Position numbers and translations under genes: made by a program. From assembly GCA_963704565.1 (NCBI GenBank), contig OY969917.1, positions 2,542,001 through 2,606,000 of the forward strand: a stretch of DNA of 64,000 nt, written 5' to 3'. Under the pieces are notes generated by a model, which saw only the letters and a program-made list of their open reading frames with translations, did no database searches and had not been told where the DNA came from. This DNA is from Rhodoblastus sp963704565 (GTDB taxonomy: Bacteria > Pseudomonadota > Alphaproteobacteria > Rhizobiales > Beijerinckiaceae). This document shows, one piece after another, positions 29,011 through 37,077 of the stretch (its first letter is position 1; each line of letters opens with the position of its first letter).

Positions 29011-29586
29011 TCACGCCGCGGCGAACTTGCCCGACGCCTTGGCGAGGTGTGTCGCGATCGCGTCCATTAGCGGCGGCGACAAGGCGTCATAGGGTTCGAG
29101 ATGCAATTCCTTCAGGCGCGCCCGAACCTCGCCCATCTGCGCCGGCGGGAAGCCGGATTCGATGATCGAGGACACGAAGGCGGCGAATTCCGGCGGATTC
29201 CAGCCTTCATCCGACGACAGCTCGGTATGGATGAAATCGAGGCCATAGAAGGGGTGGCTCTTGTTCTCGATGCGGCCGAACATATGGACGCCGCATTCCT
29301 TGCAGGCGTGGCGTTGAATTGTCGCGTTGGAATCGACGATATGGAGCTTTTCGGGATGCGCGATCACCCTCACATTGTCGCGCGGCACGACGCCGACGAC
29401 GGAGAAGACCGCCCCCGACGGCTTCCAGCATTTCGTGCAGCCGCAGGCGTGGTTATGCGCGACATTGCCCTTGATCTCGACCTTGACCGGGTCGTGCGAG
29501 CATTTGCAGGTCAGGATTCCTCCGCCAAAATCGGCGCGTCCGGCTTTGAGTCCGTGATCGACTGACGGGTGGATGTGTACAGTCAT
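29011..29586 (-). CDS. gfa: S-(hydroxymethyl)glutathione synthase (glutathione-dependent formaldehyde-activating enzyme)
   Basis: The 191-residue protein is a full-length Gfa: it speeds up addition of formaldehyde to glutathione, feeding the FrmA dehydrogenase. Zinc-binding cysteines are visible in LTCKCSHDP, HACGCTKCWKP and RHACKECGVHMFG, matching the paired C-x-C and C-x2-C sites of the family. The C-terminal half (FYGLDFIHTELSSDEGW) is also characteristic. A GAGGAGG lies just before the ATG at 29586. It is upstream of fghA on the same strand, separated by a hairpin. Confidence 0.95.
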   Translation of the reverse strand: MTVHIHPSVDHGLKAGRADFGGGILTCKCSHDPVKVEIKGNVAHNHACGCTKCWKPSGAVFSVVGVVPRDNVRVIAHPEKLHIVDSNATIQRHACKECGVHMFGRIENKSHPFYGLDFIHTELSSDEGWNPPEFAAFVSSIIESGFPPAQMGEVRARLKELHLEPYDALSPPLMDAIATHLAKASGKFAAA

Positions 29587-29687
29587 GGCTTCCTCCTCGG
29601 GTTTTTGGCTGGCCTCGGAACAACCCGAAATATCCGAGGCGTCAACGGCGGGCGCGGGACGCGCGGGCCGGATCTTGGGGCGCCGCG

Positions 29688-30173
29688 TCAGCGCGGCGGC
29701 GGCGAGGCCGAGACCTCGTCGCCGATAAAGGCGGCGGCGCGGCGCCAGGCCTCGTCGCTTTGGGCGCTAAACGTCGATCGCCAGTCCATCAGGCACGCGC
29801 CATCGGCGGCGTCGAACAGGCCAATCCAGACATCCACGCTCTCGGCCGCCACGTTCACCAGCGCGCCGCCGAGCACATAGGTCGCGCCGAGCATCCGGGC
29901 CCGCTGCAATACGCTGGCGCTGTCGCCGGCGAGAAATTCGGCCGAAAATTCCGGCGCGATCGTGCGATAGACGCCTCTGCGGTCGATGGTGGCCCGCAGC
30001 TCCGTCACCAGCAATTCGACCCGGCCGGCGTGATCGGCGCCGCGCAAGACCACCTCGCCGTCGGCGAAGGCAAGCGGCATCACGAGGAGCGGGGTCGGCG
30101 GCGGCTTGGCCTGGGCGGCGAATGACGCGAGCAGTGCGGGCATGGCCGCGGCCGCAAGCCAAAGCGTGCTCAT
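29688..30173 (-). CDS. DUF2380/DUF3280-like exported protein
   Basis: From the ATG at 30173 (GGAG upstream) the protein has a signal peptide (MSTLWLAAAAMPALLASFAA) and about 161 residues in all. The body, with LGATYVLGGALVNVAAESVD and VWIGLFDAADGACLMDW, resembles a small periplasmic family often found beside PQQ-dependent methanol or ethanol oxidation genes; I recall it as DUF2380/DUF3280, with moderate certainty. It is divergent from the PQQ-associated three-gene operon that starts at 30361. The function is not known. Confidence 0.65.
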   Translation of the reverse strand: MSTLWLAAAAMPALLASFAAQAKPPPTPLLVMPLAFADGEVVLRGADHAGRVELLVTELRATIDRRGVYRTIAPEFSAEFLAGDSASVLQRARMLGATYVLGGALVNVAAESVDVWIGLFDAADGACLMDWRSTFSAQSDEAWRRAAAFIGDEVSASPPPR

Positions 30174-30360
30174 CTCCTGCTCCAAAGTATTCATTGGCCG
30201 CGAGATCGAAGACACAGGCCCTATCAGGGGCAAGTCTTGCGATAGTCTTTATCGCGGTGATTATGGCATACAGGCCGGAGGCGCGCAGTCGGCGCCGTCT
30301 TAATAATCTCTTATGATTTTCACATTGACGCCTTAGCATTCGATCCTGAATAATCTTCGC

Positions 30361-31608
30361 ATGGGAAGTAGTTTCCAAGCAATCGCCGGCTTGCGGCGCC
30401 GCCCGCTCGCACGGGCGGCGTGGGGAGTCGTCTGGACCTGCGCGGCGCTTTGCGCTTTTGCGGCGTCGGCCGCGCGGGCGCAGGAGCGGGCGGAGGCAAA
30501 ACTCCACGTCGATATCGGCTATATCGCCTATGCGAAGCCGGCGCCGGCGCTTTACGATCTTTACGCCGCCCCCGCCGACGAGGGCGAGCGCGGCGCGGCG
30601 CTGGCTGTCGCGGAAAACGACACGACGGGATCCTTCATCGGCCAGAGCTATGCGATGACGACGACGATCGTCGCGCCGGGCCAGTCGCCGGTCGCGGCGG
30701 CGCGCGCGCTCGCCGACAAGGGCGTGCGCCTTTTCATCGCCGATCTCCCCGCGCCCGATCTGCTGAAACTCGCCGACGCCTTGCGGCCAATGGGCGCGCT
30801 GGCGTTCAACGTCTCGGCCATGGACAATGACCTGCGCGGGGCGGACTGCCGGGCCAATCTGTTCCATCTCGCGCCGAGCCGCGCGATGCTCACCGACGCC
30901 GTGGCGCAGTTTCTGACGGTGCGCCAGTGGCGGCGAACGCTGCTGGTCGTCGGCCCGCAATCCGACGACGCAGCCTATGCCGCTTCCTTCCGGGGTTCGG
31001 CGAAAAAGTTCGGGCTCCGGATCGTGGCGGAAAAGCCCTGGACCTTCGGCCCGCTCGCCAAGGCGCGCGGCGACAGCGTGACCGAGGCGGCGGCGCTGAC
31101 TTTCACGCGCGGAACGGATTATGAAGTGATCGTCGCCGCCGACGAGGCCAATGATTTCGGCGACTACATTCTCTACCGCACCGCCGAGCCGAAACTCGTC
31201 TTGGGCACGCAGGGCCTTGTCGCCGTCTCATGGCACAAAGCTCATGTCGCCTGGGGCGCCGAGCAGTTGCAGACCAAATTCCTGCGCTTCGCCGGGCGGC
31301 GCATGCGGCCGGTGGATTATCAGGCCTGGATGGCGGTTCGCGCGATCGGCGACGCCGTGCTGGCGGTGAAAACCGCCGATCCGGCCGCTCTACGCGCTTA
31401 TCTGGCGGGGCCGGATTTCGGCGTCGGCATATACAAGGGCGTCGTCGGCAGCTTCCGGCCCTGGGATTTGCAATTGCGCCAGCCTCTTCTGCTCGCCCAA
31501 CCGAAATCCATCGTCGGAATCGCGCCTCAGCCCGGCTTCCTGCATCAGCGCACGCCGCTCGACACTTTGGGCGTCGACCTGCCGGAAACGACCTGTCATT
31601 TGAAATAG
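30361..31608 (+). CDS. PQQ-alcohol-dehydrogenase-associated ABC substrate-binding protein
   Basis: The 415-residue protein has a signal peptide (cleavage near ARA-QE) and the two-lobed layout of branched-chain-amino-acid-type periplasmic binding proteins. It fits the subfamily seen with PQQ-dependent alcohol dehydrogenase systems (VDIGYIAYAKPAP near the N-terminus, ALAFNVSAMDNDLRGADCR, VDYQAWMAVRAIGDAV). It begins an operon with the beta-propeller gene and a small exported protein, each about 24 bases apart. The ABC ATPase and permease usually found with this protein are not in the window. Confidence 0.88.
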   Translation: MGSSFQAIAGLRRRPLARAAWGVVWTCAALCAFAASAARAQERAEAKLHVDIGYIAYAKPAPALYDLYAAPADEGERGAALAVAENDTTGSFIGQSYAMTTTIVAPGQSPVAAARALADKGVRLFIADLPAPDLLKLADALRPMGALAFNVSAMDNDLRGADCRANLFHLAPSRAMLTDAVAQFLTVRQWRRTLLVVGPQSDDAAYAASFRGSAKKFGLRIVAEKPWTFGPLAKARGDSVTEAAALTFTRGTDYEVIVAADEANDFGDYILYRTAEPKLVLGTQGLVAVSWHKAHVAWGAEQLQTKFLRFAGRRMRPVDYQAWMAVRAIGDAVLAVKTADPAALRAYLAGPDFGVGIYKGVVGSFRPWDLQLRQPLLLAQPKSIVGIAPQPGFLHQRTPLDTLGVDLPETTCHLK

Positions 31609-31632
31609 GCGCGGCAGCGCCGGGAGAGGATC

Positions 31633-32613
31633 ATGCGTGGTTTGTGGGCCCGCGCCCTGGCGTCGAGCATCGCGATAGCGGGCGCGGCTTGCGCTCCGGC
31701 TGTCGCTTTTCAGGTTTATGTCACGAACGAGAAAGGCAATTCCGTCAGCGTGATCGACTCGGAAAAGCTGGCGGTGACGGAGACATTCCCGGTCGGGCGG
31801 CGTCCGCGCGGCGTCGCGATGAGCCCGGACGGCAAGCTGCTCTATGTCTGCGCCAGCGACGACAATGGCGTCGACGTCGTGGACACGGCCAGCGGCAAAG
31901 TCCTGCGCACCCTCGATTCAGGGCCTGACCCCGAACAATTCATCCTCAATCCCTCCGGAAATCCGCTCTATATCTCGAACGAAAACGATTCGGAAGTCAC
32001 TGTGCTCGACGTCCTGAAAAATCAGATCATCGCGCGCGCCCCGGTCGGCATCGAGCCGGAGGGCGTGGCGCTGAGCCCGGACGGAAATATTCTGGTCAAT
32101 ACGTCCGAAGTGACCAGCATGGCGCATTTCATCGACGCCCACACCTTCAAGCTGATCGACAGCGTGCTGGTGGACAAGCGTCCCCGCGTCGCGGTTTTCA
32201 GCAAGGACGGCGCGAGCCTGTGGGTCAGTTCCGAACTTGGCGACGCGGTGTCGGTGATCGATCCGAAGACGCACAGGATCGTCCGGAAAATTCACTTCGA
32301 CGTGCCCGGATTGAAGCGCGAGGAGGTCCAGCCGGTCGGCATCCGCCTGACGAGCGACGGCAAGACCGCCTTCGTCGCCCTCGGCCCGGCCAACCGCGTC
32401 GCGGTGGTGGACGCCCGGACCTTCGAGGTGGAAAAATATCTGCTGGTGGGCTTGCGGGTGTGGCAACTCGCGCTGACGCCCGATGAAAAGCTGCTGTTCG
32501 CCACCAACGGCAACTCGAACGACGTCTCGGTGATCGACGTCCCGAATCGCAAGGTCATCAAGTCTATTCCGGTTGGCCTCGCGCCATGGGGCGTGGTTTC
32601 GTCGCCGCATTGA
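31633..32613 (+). CDS. YVTN-type beta-propeller protein of the PQQ alcohol oxidation locus
   Basis: The 326-residue protein has a signal peptide (ending CAPAVAF) and about seven blade repeats of the YVTN type (VYVTNEKGNSVSVIDSEKL, LYISNENDSEVTVLDVLKN, LFATNGNSNDVSVIDVPNR). Such a propeller is a known companion of PQQ-dependent alcohol dehydrogenases. It is periplasmic; its exact role is not settled. GGGAGAGG precedes the ATG. It is the second gene of a three-gene operon. Confidence 0.9.
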   Translation: MRGLWARALASSIAIAGAACAPAVAFQVYVTNEKGNSVSVIDSEKLAVTETFPVGRRPRGVAMSPDGKLLYVCASDDNGVDVVDTASGKVLRTLDSGPDPEQFILNPSGNPLYISNENDSEVTVLDVLKNQIIARAPVGIEPEGVALSPDGNILVNTSEVTSMAHFIDAHTFKLIDSVLVDKRPRVAVFSKDGASLWVSSELGDAVSVIDPKTHRIVRKIHFDVPGLKREEVQPVGIRLTSDGKTAFVALGPANRVAVVDARTFEVEKYLLVGLRVWQLALTPDEKLLFATNGNSNDVSVIDVPNRKVIKSIPVGLAPWGVVSSPH

Positions 32614-32637
32614 ACCGGCCTTTGGGGAGGATGGTGA

Positions 32638-33252
32638 ATGATCCGAATTGCAAGTCTCGCCGCCGCGCTGCTGTCGATCGGCCTCGCCAAGCCCTGTTTC
32701 GCCGCGCCGCCGGCGGAGGAGTCCGACTGGCCCTGCGCGCAGGCCAAAACCGGTCCGGTCAGCGCGGCGGCGGTCTGGGCCGGCCCCGACGTCGCCAAGG
32801 CCGGAAACTGGGAGGATGACGACCAGGCCGCCGAACTCGCCCGCAAGCTGGCGTCGCGCCGCACGCCGCTGGCCGACGCCGACGGGCTGATCGACGATTT
32901 CGCCGCCAAGGCGGGCGCCGACAAATCCGTTCGTCTGACCCGCGTCTTCGCCGGCGTGCTCGACATCGTCAACAGCGAGCGCGACCGCGTCCTCGCGGGC
33001 ATCGTCCGCTATTCGCGCGGCCAGAACCGCTTGGCCGAAAAAATTCGCGCGGTGGCGGACAAGCTCGGCGACGAGCAGGAAGCCAAACATTTGACCCCGG
33101 CCGAGTCGCTGAAGGACGCGCAATCCAGCCTTGACTGGGACAAAAGGATTTTCGATCAGCGCGCCCAGTCACTGTCTTACGTCTGTGAAACGCCGATGTT
33201 GCTCGAACGTCGTCTGTTCGAAATCGCGCGCAAGATACAACAGCGAATTTAA
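32638..33252 (+). CDS. Exported helical hypothetical protein of the PQQ locus
   Basis: The 204-residue protein has a signal peptide (MIRIASLAAALLSIGLAKPC, cleavage near CFA-AP) and a mainly alpha-helical mature part with two cysteines (WPCAQ and YVCET) that could form a disulfide. It is the third gene of the operon, with GGGAGG before the ATG at 32638. Similar small periplasmic proteins accompany the same two genes in other methylotrophs as far as I recall, but no function is known to me. Confidence 0.7.
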   Translation: MIRIASLAAALLSIGLAKPCFAAPPAEESDWPCAQAKTGPVSAAAVWAGPDVAKAGNWEDDDQAAELARKLASRRTPLADADGLIDDFAAKAGADKSVRLTRVFAGVLDIVNSERDRVLAGIVRYSRGQNRLAEKIRAVADKLGDEQEAKHLTPAESLKDAQSSLDWDKRIFDQRAQSLSYVCETPMLLERRLFEIARKIQQRI

Positions 33253-33524
33253 TCCGCTGCGACAGGGCGGGTTGCGCGGACCGTTTCATCTTGAGCCTCG
33301 CCATGATTATGACGGAAATACGCTCTCAATAAATATCAATATATTCAAACTAAGAAATATAAGAGCAATTTAATAAGGTTCCCAGGCGCCTGGGGGATCG
33401 TATCCGTATTTTTACGCGTTGTAGATATAAGGGCGAGGCACTATCTTCGCCTTTCGCTGAACGGTCGGGCGCAAGTCTCAAAAAAGGCCGGTGGCTGGGA
33501 GTAGGAAATGCGGGGCACTCACCG
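33253..33524 (+). promoter_or_regulatory. AT-rich leader with a palindrome upstream of the response regulator
   Basis: The gap after the PQQ operon holds an unusually AT-rich patch (33315-33376) that could serve as an UP-type promoter element, followed by the perfect 14-bp palindrome CCCAGGCGCCTGGG at 33381-33394, a possible operator. No clear Shine-Dalgarno sequence precedes the regulator start. Confidence 0.35.
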
Positions 33525-34229
33525 ATGAATGTTCTGATCATCGAAAACGATCTCGTGGCCGGAGACGCGCTTGCCGAAGGTCTTACAGCACAGGGCTTCG
33601 ACGTCACTTTTGTCGCGGAAGGGGACGATCCCGTCGAAACCGTCAAGGCGCTCAATCCTTGCGCGGTTCTGTTCGACACCGTTTCGCCGAACCCTCATGA
33701 TTTCGAAATGTGCCGCGCCATGCGGCGCAATGGCCGCACCGAGCCGATTTTTTTCCTGAGCGCGCGCCATGAAGTCGCCGACCGCGCCAACGGCCTCAAC
33801 GCCGGCGCCGACGACTTTATCGCCAAGCCCTTCGCGTTCGACGAACTGATCGAACGGCTGCGCGCCCATTTGATGCACCATTCGATCTCGGCGGATTCGA
33901 GCGAGCGGCGCAAGGTCGGCCAACTGGTTCTCGACCTTCGCAAGCGCCAGGCTTTCTTCGGAAACGTCCATATCCGCCTGACCCAGCGCGAGGTGGAGCT
34001 TCTCGCCATCCTGATGGACAACGCCAATCATCCGGTGGGCCGGGGCGAAATCTACGATCAGCTCTGGGGCGACCAGGGCAGCACGTCGCTCAATGTGGTC
34101 GATGTCTATCTCGGCTATCTGCGCACCAAATTCACCGATATCACCCGCGTCGGCGGGCCGTTCATCAGCACGGTGCGCGGCCGCGGCTTCATGCTGGACA
34201 TGGCGGGCTATAAATCCGTCGGGCGCTGA
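33525..34229 (+). CDS. OmpR/PhoB-family response regulator (orphan)
   Basis: The 234-residue protein has a receiver domain (1-115) with the phosphorylatable aspartate at D51 (VLFDTVSP) and the conserved lysine in IAKPF. A winged-helix DNA-binding domain follows (about 130-230, RQAFFGNVHIRLTQREVELL, VDVYLGYLRTKF, STVRGRGF). No histidine kinase is adjacent, so it is an orphan here. It lies between the PQQ-associated operon and the xox cluster and is a reasonable candidate regulator of methanol oxidation, which is only an inference from position. Confidence 0.93.
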   Translation: MNVLIIENDLVAGDALAEGLTAQGFDVTFVAEGDDPVETVKALNPCAVLFDTVSPNPHDFEMCRAMRRNGRTEPIFFLSARHEVADRANGLNAGADDFIAKPFAFDELIERLRAHLMHHSISADSSERRKVGQLVLDLRKRQAFFGNVHIRLTQREVELLAILMDNANHPVGRGEIYDQLWGDQGSTSLNVVDVYLGYLRTKFTDITRVGGPFISTVRGRGFMLDMAGYKSVGR

Positions 34230-34255
34230 GCGCGGCGATCGGATGGAAAAATCCC

Positions 34256-34281
34256 GCGTCGGCCGCCCCAACGGCCGACGC
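34256..34281 (+). terminator. Hairpin after the response regulator gene
   Basis: The inverted repeat GCGTCGGCCG / CGGCCGACGC with a 6-base loop follows the regulator stop codon. Only a weak T-rich tail follows, so termination may be partial. Confidence 0.5.
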
Positions 34282-34311
34282 TCCTGATTTGTTTACATCG
34301 AGGAGAAATGC

Positions 34312-35010
34312 ATGAAGCTCCGCCTGGGGCCGGTTTTGGCGTGCCTGCTTTTCGCCCATGCGCCATTCGCGCGCGCGGCAGACGCGGCGAAAGACGCGAA
34401 AGACAAGCCGCCCGCCGCCGCCGATCTTTTGTTCGACACGCCTCAGCTCGCCAATACCAAACCAGGCGACGTGCTCGATTATTCCTATAGCCAGAAATCC
34501 GCCGATCCAGCCAAATACGGTCCGGCTTTCGACGACAAGATCAAGCTGACGATCGAAAAAGCCAGCGCCGGGGCCAGCAACCCATCGCAAGAGCGCACGG
34601 TGGACGCACTGATGTTCTCGGGCGCGCATCGCAGGCCGGCGGGACCCTTCGAGGACATGACCGGCAATCCGGCTCTCGTGCTGATGCTGGAGAACAATGT
34701 CCAGAACCTGGCCAACCTGCTTCACGCCAATCCGCGTTTCTTCAAGACGGCGATCCGGCTCGCGTTGCGCAACGCCCCAAGCGCGCCAGACAAGATCGAA
34801 GGACAGGACAAGGCGTGGCGGGTCGAAGTGTCGCCGTTCAAGGACACGCCGGAAAAAGCGCGCATGCTCGGACTGGACAGCCTGACCTATGTCTTCCGCG
34901 TCGCGCCCGATTTGCCCGGCGAGATCTATGAGATAGACATCGCCGCCCGCGACGCTTCCGGCGCGGTTCTGATGGAAGAGAGCCTGCGCTATGACGGCAA
35001 GAAGAGCTGA
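34312..35010 (+). CDS. Exported hypothetical protein in the xox region
   Basis: The 232-residue protein has a signal peptide (ending FARA-AD), then a Lys/Ala-rich linker and a mainly beta-looking domain (TKPGDVLDYSYSQKSADPAK, ERTVDALMFSGAHRRPAGPF, LDSLTYVFRVAPDLPGEIYE). GAGGAG lies before the ATG. It overlaps the next gene by 20 bases, so the two are likely co-translated. I do not recognise the family. Its place between PQQ-associated genes and xoxJ suggests a periplasmic accessory role. Confidence 0.7.
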   Translation: MKLRLGPVLACLLFAHAPFARAADAAKDAKDKPPAAADLLFDTPQLANTKPGDVLDYSYSQKSADPAKYGPAFDDKIKLTIEKASAGASNPSQERTVDALMFSGAHRRPAGPFEDMTGNPALVLMLENNVQNLANLLHANPRFFKTAIRLALRNAPSAPDKIEGQDKAWRVEVSPFKDTPEKARMLGLDSLTYVFRVAPDLPGEIYEIDIAARDASGAVLMEESLRYDGKKS

Positions 35011-35365
35011 TTTCGCCGTTCTCGCCGGCGTCGCGCTGGCGCTGGCGCTGGCGGGGCCTTCGGCGGCGCGCGCCGGCGAGGGCGAGCCGGCCAATGATTA
35101 CCCGACCGATGCGCGCGCGGATTATGTCTTCGCCTGTATGGCCGCCAATGGCCAGACGCGCGAGGTTCTGGGCAAATGCTCCTGTTCGCTGGACGCGCTG
35201 GCCTCGATCCTGCCTTTCGACAAATATGTCGCCGCCGAGACGGTTCTGTCGATGCGCCAGGGCGCCGGCCGGACCGCCAACACCTTCAGCAATACGCCAC
35301 GGTTCGACGACATGGTCGCCGATCTGCGCCGCGCCCAGGCGGAAGCCGAAATCCGCTGTTTTTAG
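34991..35365 (+). CDS. Small exported cysteine-containing hypothetical protein
   Basis: The 124-residue protein begins within the end of the previous gene. It has a signal peptide (residues 1-28, ending ARA-GE) and a mature helical part with cysteines in FACMAANG, GKCSCSL and a C-terminal IRCF, an even number that suggests disulfides in the periplasm. The pattern YVFACMAANGQTREVLGKCS is typical of a small family seen near methanol dehydrogenase genes in methylotrophs, as far as I recall. No enzymatic motif is visible. Confidence 0.7.
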   Translation: MTARRADFAVLAGVALALALAGPSAARAGEGEPANDYPTDARADYVFACMAANGQTREVLGKCSCSLDALASILPFDKYVAAETVLSMRQGAGRTANTFSNTPRFDDMVADLRRAQAEAEIRCF

Positions 35366-35459
35366 AGTATTCCAGAAAAGTTGATAGACTTTTCGGACAA
35401 AAATATGCGTCAAAACAATAAAATAACTTAAGCGCGTTCAACTCTATGATTTGCGAACA

Positions 35460-35530
35460 AGCTCTAGTTTTTTGTTTTCACGCATTTTCTTAACGCGAAC
35501 CGGCATCCACTCCGCTTGAAAATGCTCTAG
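35460..35530 (-). repeat. Intergenic palindromic-type repeat common in Hyphomicrobiales (probable)
   Basis: The stretch bounded by CTCTAG motifs, read on the minus strand as GAGCATTTTCAAGCGGAGTG then GGATGCCGGTTCGCGT and AAGAAAATGCGTG, matches a class of short dispersed intergenic repeats I recall from rhizobia and their relatives. It lies between the convergent genes at 35365 and 35527, and AT-rich sequence precedes it. Confidence 0.5.
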
Positions 35531-36390
35531 CGCGGGCCGCTACGCTCACGCCGGCCGACATCGATCGGCGCCGCCGCGATCGGCGCCAGCGGAACGCCAT
35601 AGCTGGTCAAAATGGCGTCGATGTCCTTCTGGCGCTTGCGGATGATCGCGTTCAGCCGTTCTTTCCAGTCGGTTTCGCCGCGCCGCAGGCCGAAGGCGAT
35701 GCGGTAGACGAAGGGCGGACGCTGCTCGGTGTGCAGCGGCGTCACGGATAGAGGAACCGCGGCCTTTTTGGCGTAATAGCCGCCGATCGGCCCCCAGAGG
35801 ATCGCGGCGTCGGTCTTGCCGGAGGCGAGATCGCGGAGGGCGTCCTCGGCCGGGGAGAAATAACGCCGGTCAACCAGCAGCGAATAGGTCGTGACATGGT
35901 CGTAAAGACCGAGCGCCAGCAGATGATCGACCGGCGGGGTGGCGGCGATGACGCCGAGCTTCGCATTTTTCAGGCGCGGATCGTCGAGCCGGTCGACGCC
36001 ATCGAGCGGGCCGCCTTTTCGCGTCGCCAGCACATAGGTCGAGGCGTAATAGGGGTCGGAATGATCGACGATGTCGGACTCCGCCGCATAGCCGACGATC
36101 AAGTCGCACATGTCCGCCAGCAGCGTGTTGCGGACAAAGCCCGGGCCTTCGGGCAGCCAGAAATAATGCAGCGGCAGGCCAAGCTCGTCGGCGACAAGCT
36201 GGGCGATCTTGTTCTCGAATCCTTGCCTGTCGTGGTTCGAAAACGGCATATCGGCGGGCGACGCGCAAACCCGCAGGCGGTCGCGCGAGACCAGCTCCGG
36301 CCGGGTCTGGGCGAAGCCGGATCTTGCGGAGAGCAGCGCCACAACGCCAAATACCGCGAGAGTCGCGCGCCTTGCCGTCCGGGCCGCCAC
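35527..36390 (-). CDS. xoxJ: XoxJ periplasmic binding protein of the methanol dehydrogenase cluster
   Basis: XoxJ is an extracellular-solute-binding-like protein (family 3 type) that accompanies XoxF and is thought to help activate or assemble it. The reading frame is open from 36516, but the natural start is a GTG at 36390, one base after the xoxG stop, giving about 287 residues with a signal peptide (TLAVFGVVALLSARSGFAQ). Family patterns include LRVCASPADMPFSNHDRQGF and PDYYAST-like YDHVTTYSLLVDRRYF. It is the third gene of xoxF-xoxG-xoxJ. Confidence 0.9.
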   Translation of the reverse strand: MAARTARRATLAVFGVVALLSARSGFAQTRPELVSRDRLRVCASPADMPFSNHDRQGFENKIAQLVADELGLPLHYFWLPEGPGFVRNTLLADMCDLIVGYAAESDIVDHSDPYYASTYVLATRKGGPLDGVDRLDDPRLKNAKLGVIAATPPVDHLLALGLYDHVTTYSLLVDRRYFSPAEDALRDLASGKTDAAILWGPIGGYYAKKAAVPLSVTPLHTEQRPPFVYRIAFGLRRGETDWKERLNAIIRKRQKDIDAILTSYGVPLAPIAAAPIDVGRRERSGPR

Positions 36391-36391
36391 C

Positions 36392-36934
36392 TCAGGGGCC
36401 CATGCAGGCGTCCTGCGCTTTCGCCCAGCTCGCGGGTTTGGGTTCGTGTTCGGTGGGACGGTTGCGGCCCAGCGCGCCATCGGACCTGGCTTTGAGATAG
36501 GTGTAGATATCGTCAATATAGCACATTACGTTGTTGTTCGTTCCGAGCGCCGGCATCACCCGCTCCTGGCCGGCGCCAAGATCTTTCTTGCCTCCGGCCA
36601 CCGTGGCGAGGAAATTCTGGTAATCGATCGTTTTCAACGAATCGATCAATTTCGGGGCGTAGCTGGAGCCCATGCCGTCCGGGCCGTGGCAGCGCAGACA
36701 TTCCGAACTATAGCGCAAATAACCGGAGTAGGTGTACCAGTCGACCTTGCCGTCCTGACCGATATGGTAGGTCGGAACACCATTGGCGTCGATATATTTT
36801 CCGTCCTGGCTGCTCGCCGGTTGCGCGGGTTCGCTATGGGCGGCGGAGCCGACGAAGGCGAAAGCGGCGCAGGCGGCCAGGACTGAAAAGACGAGCCGCG
36901 CCTTTGGAATCGGCGGGGAAGCGAAATCGGTCAC
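36392..36934 (-). CDS. xoxG: XoxG-type cytochrome c, electron acceptor of XoxF
   Basis: I start it at a GTG at 36934, giving 180 residues with a signal peptide (KARLVFSVLAACAAFAFVGS); the frame is open to 37210 but that part crosses the hairpin behind xoxF and is not protein-like. One heme c motif, CLRCH, lies at residues 79-83, with a methionine-rich stretch (ERVMPALGTNNNVMCYIDD) supplying the likely axial ligand. It accepts electrons from the PQQ of XoxF in the periplasm. A weak ribosome binding site and the upstream hairpin suggest lower expression than xoxF. Confidence 0.9.
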   Translation of the reverse strand: MTDFASPPIPKARLVFSVLAACAAFAFVGSAAHSEPAQPASSQDGKYIDANGVPTYHIGQDGKVDWYTYSGYLRYSSECLRCHGPDGMGSSYAPKLIDSLKTIDYQNFLATVAGGKKDLGAGQERVMPALGTNNNVMCYIDDIYTYLKARSDGALGRNRPTEHEPKPASWAKAQDACMGP

Positions 36935-37031
36935 GACGCGAAATCCAATCGTTGGGTTCTGGGCGCGCCGCGCCCCGCTTCCGCCTGGGTCGAGCGGACC
37001 GGAGGACGAACGCCGAAATGAGGAAGGAAAG

Positions 37032-37060
37032 ACCGGGCGGGTTACAGGAACCCGCCCGGT
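37032..37060 (-). terminator. Hairpin between xoxF and xoxG
   Basis: The 12-bp inverted repeat ACCGGGCGGGTT / AACCCGCCCGGT with a 5-base loop lies 18 bases after the xoxF stop, followed on the minus strand by CTTTCCTTCCTC. It may end most xoxF transcripts or protect their 3' end. Confidence 0.6.
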
Positions 37061-37077
37061 TCGGACGATGCCAGCGG

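Noticed and set aside
30106..30360. Small plus-strand frames before the PQQ-associated operon
   Set aside because: They overlap the start of the DUF2380/DUF3280-like gene in the opposite direction and lie in the divergent promoter region.
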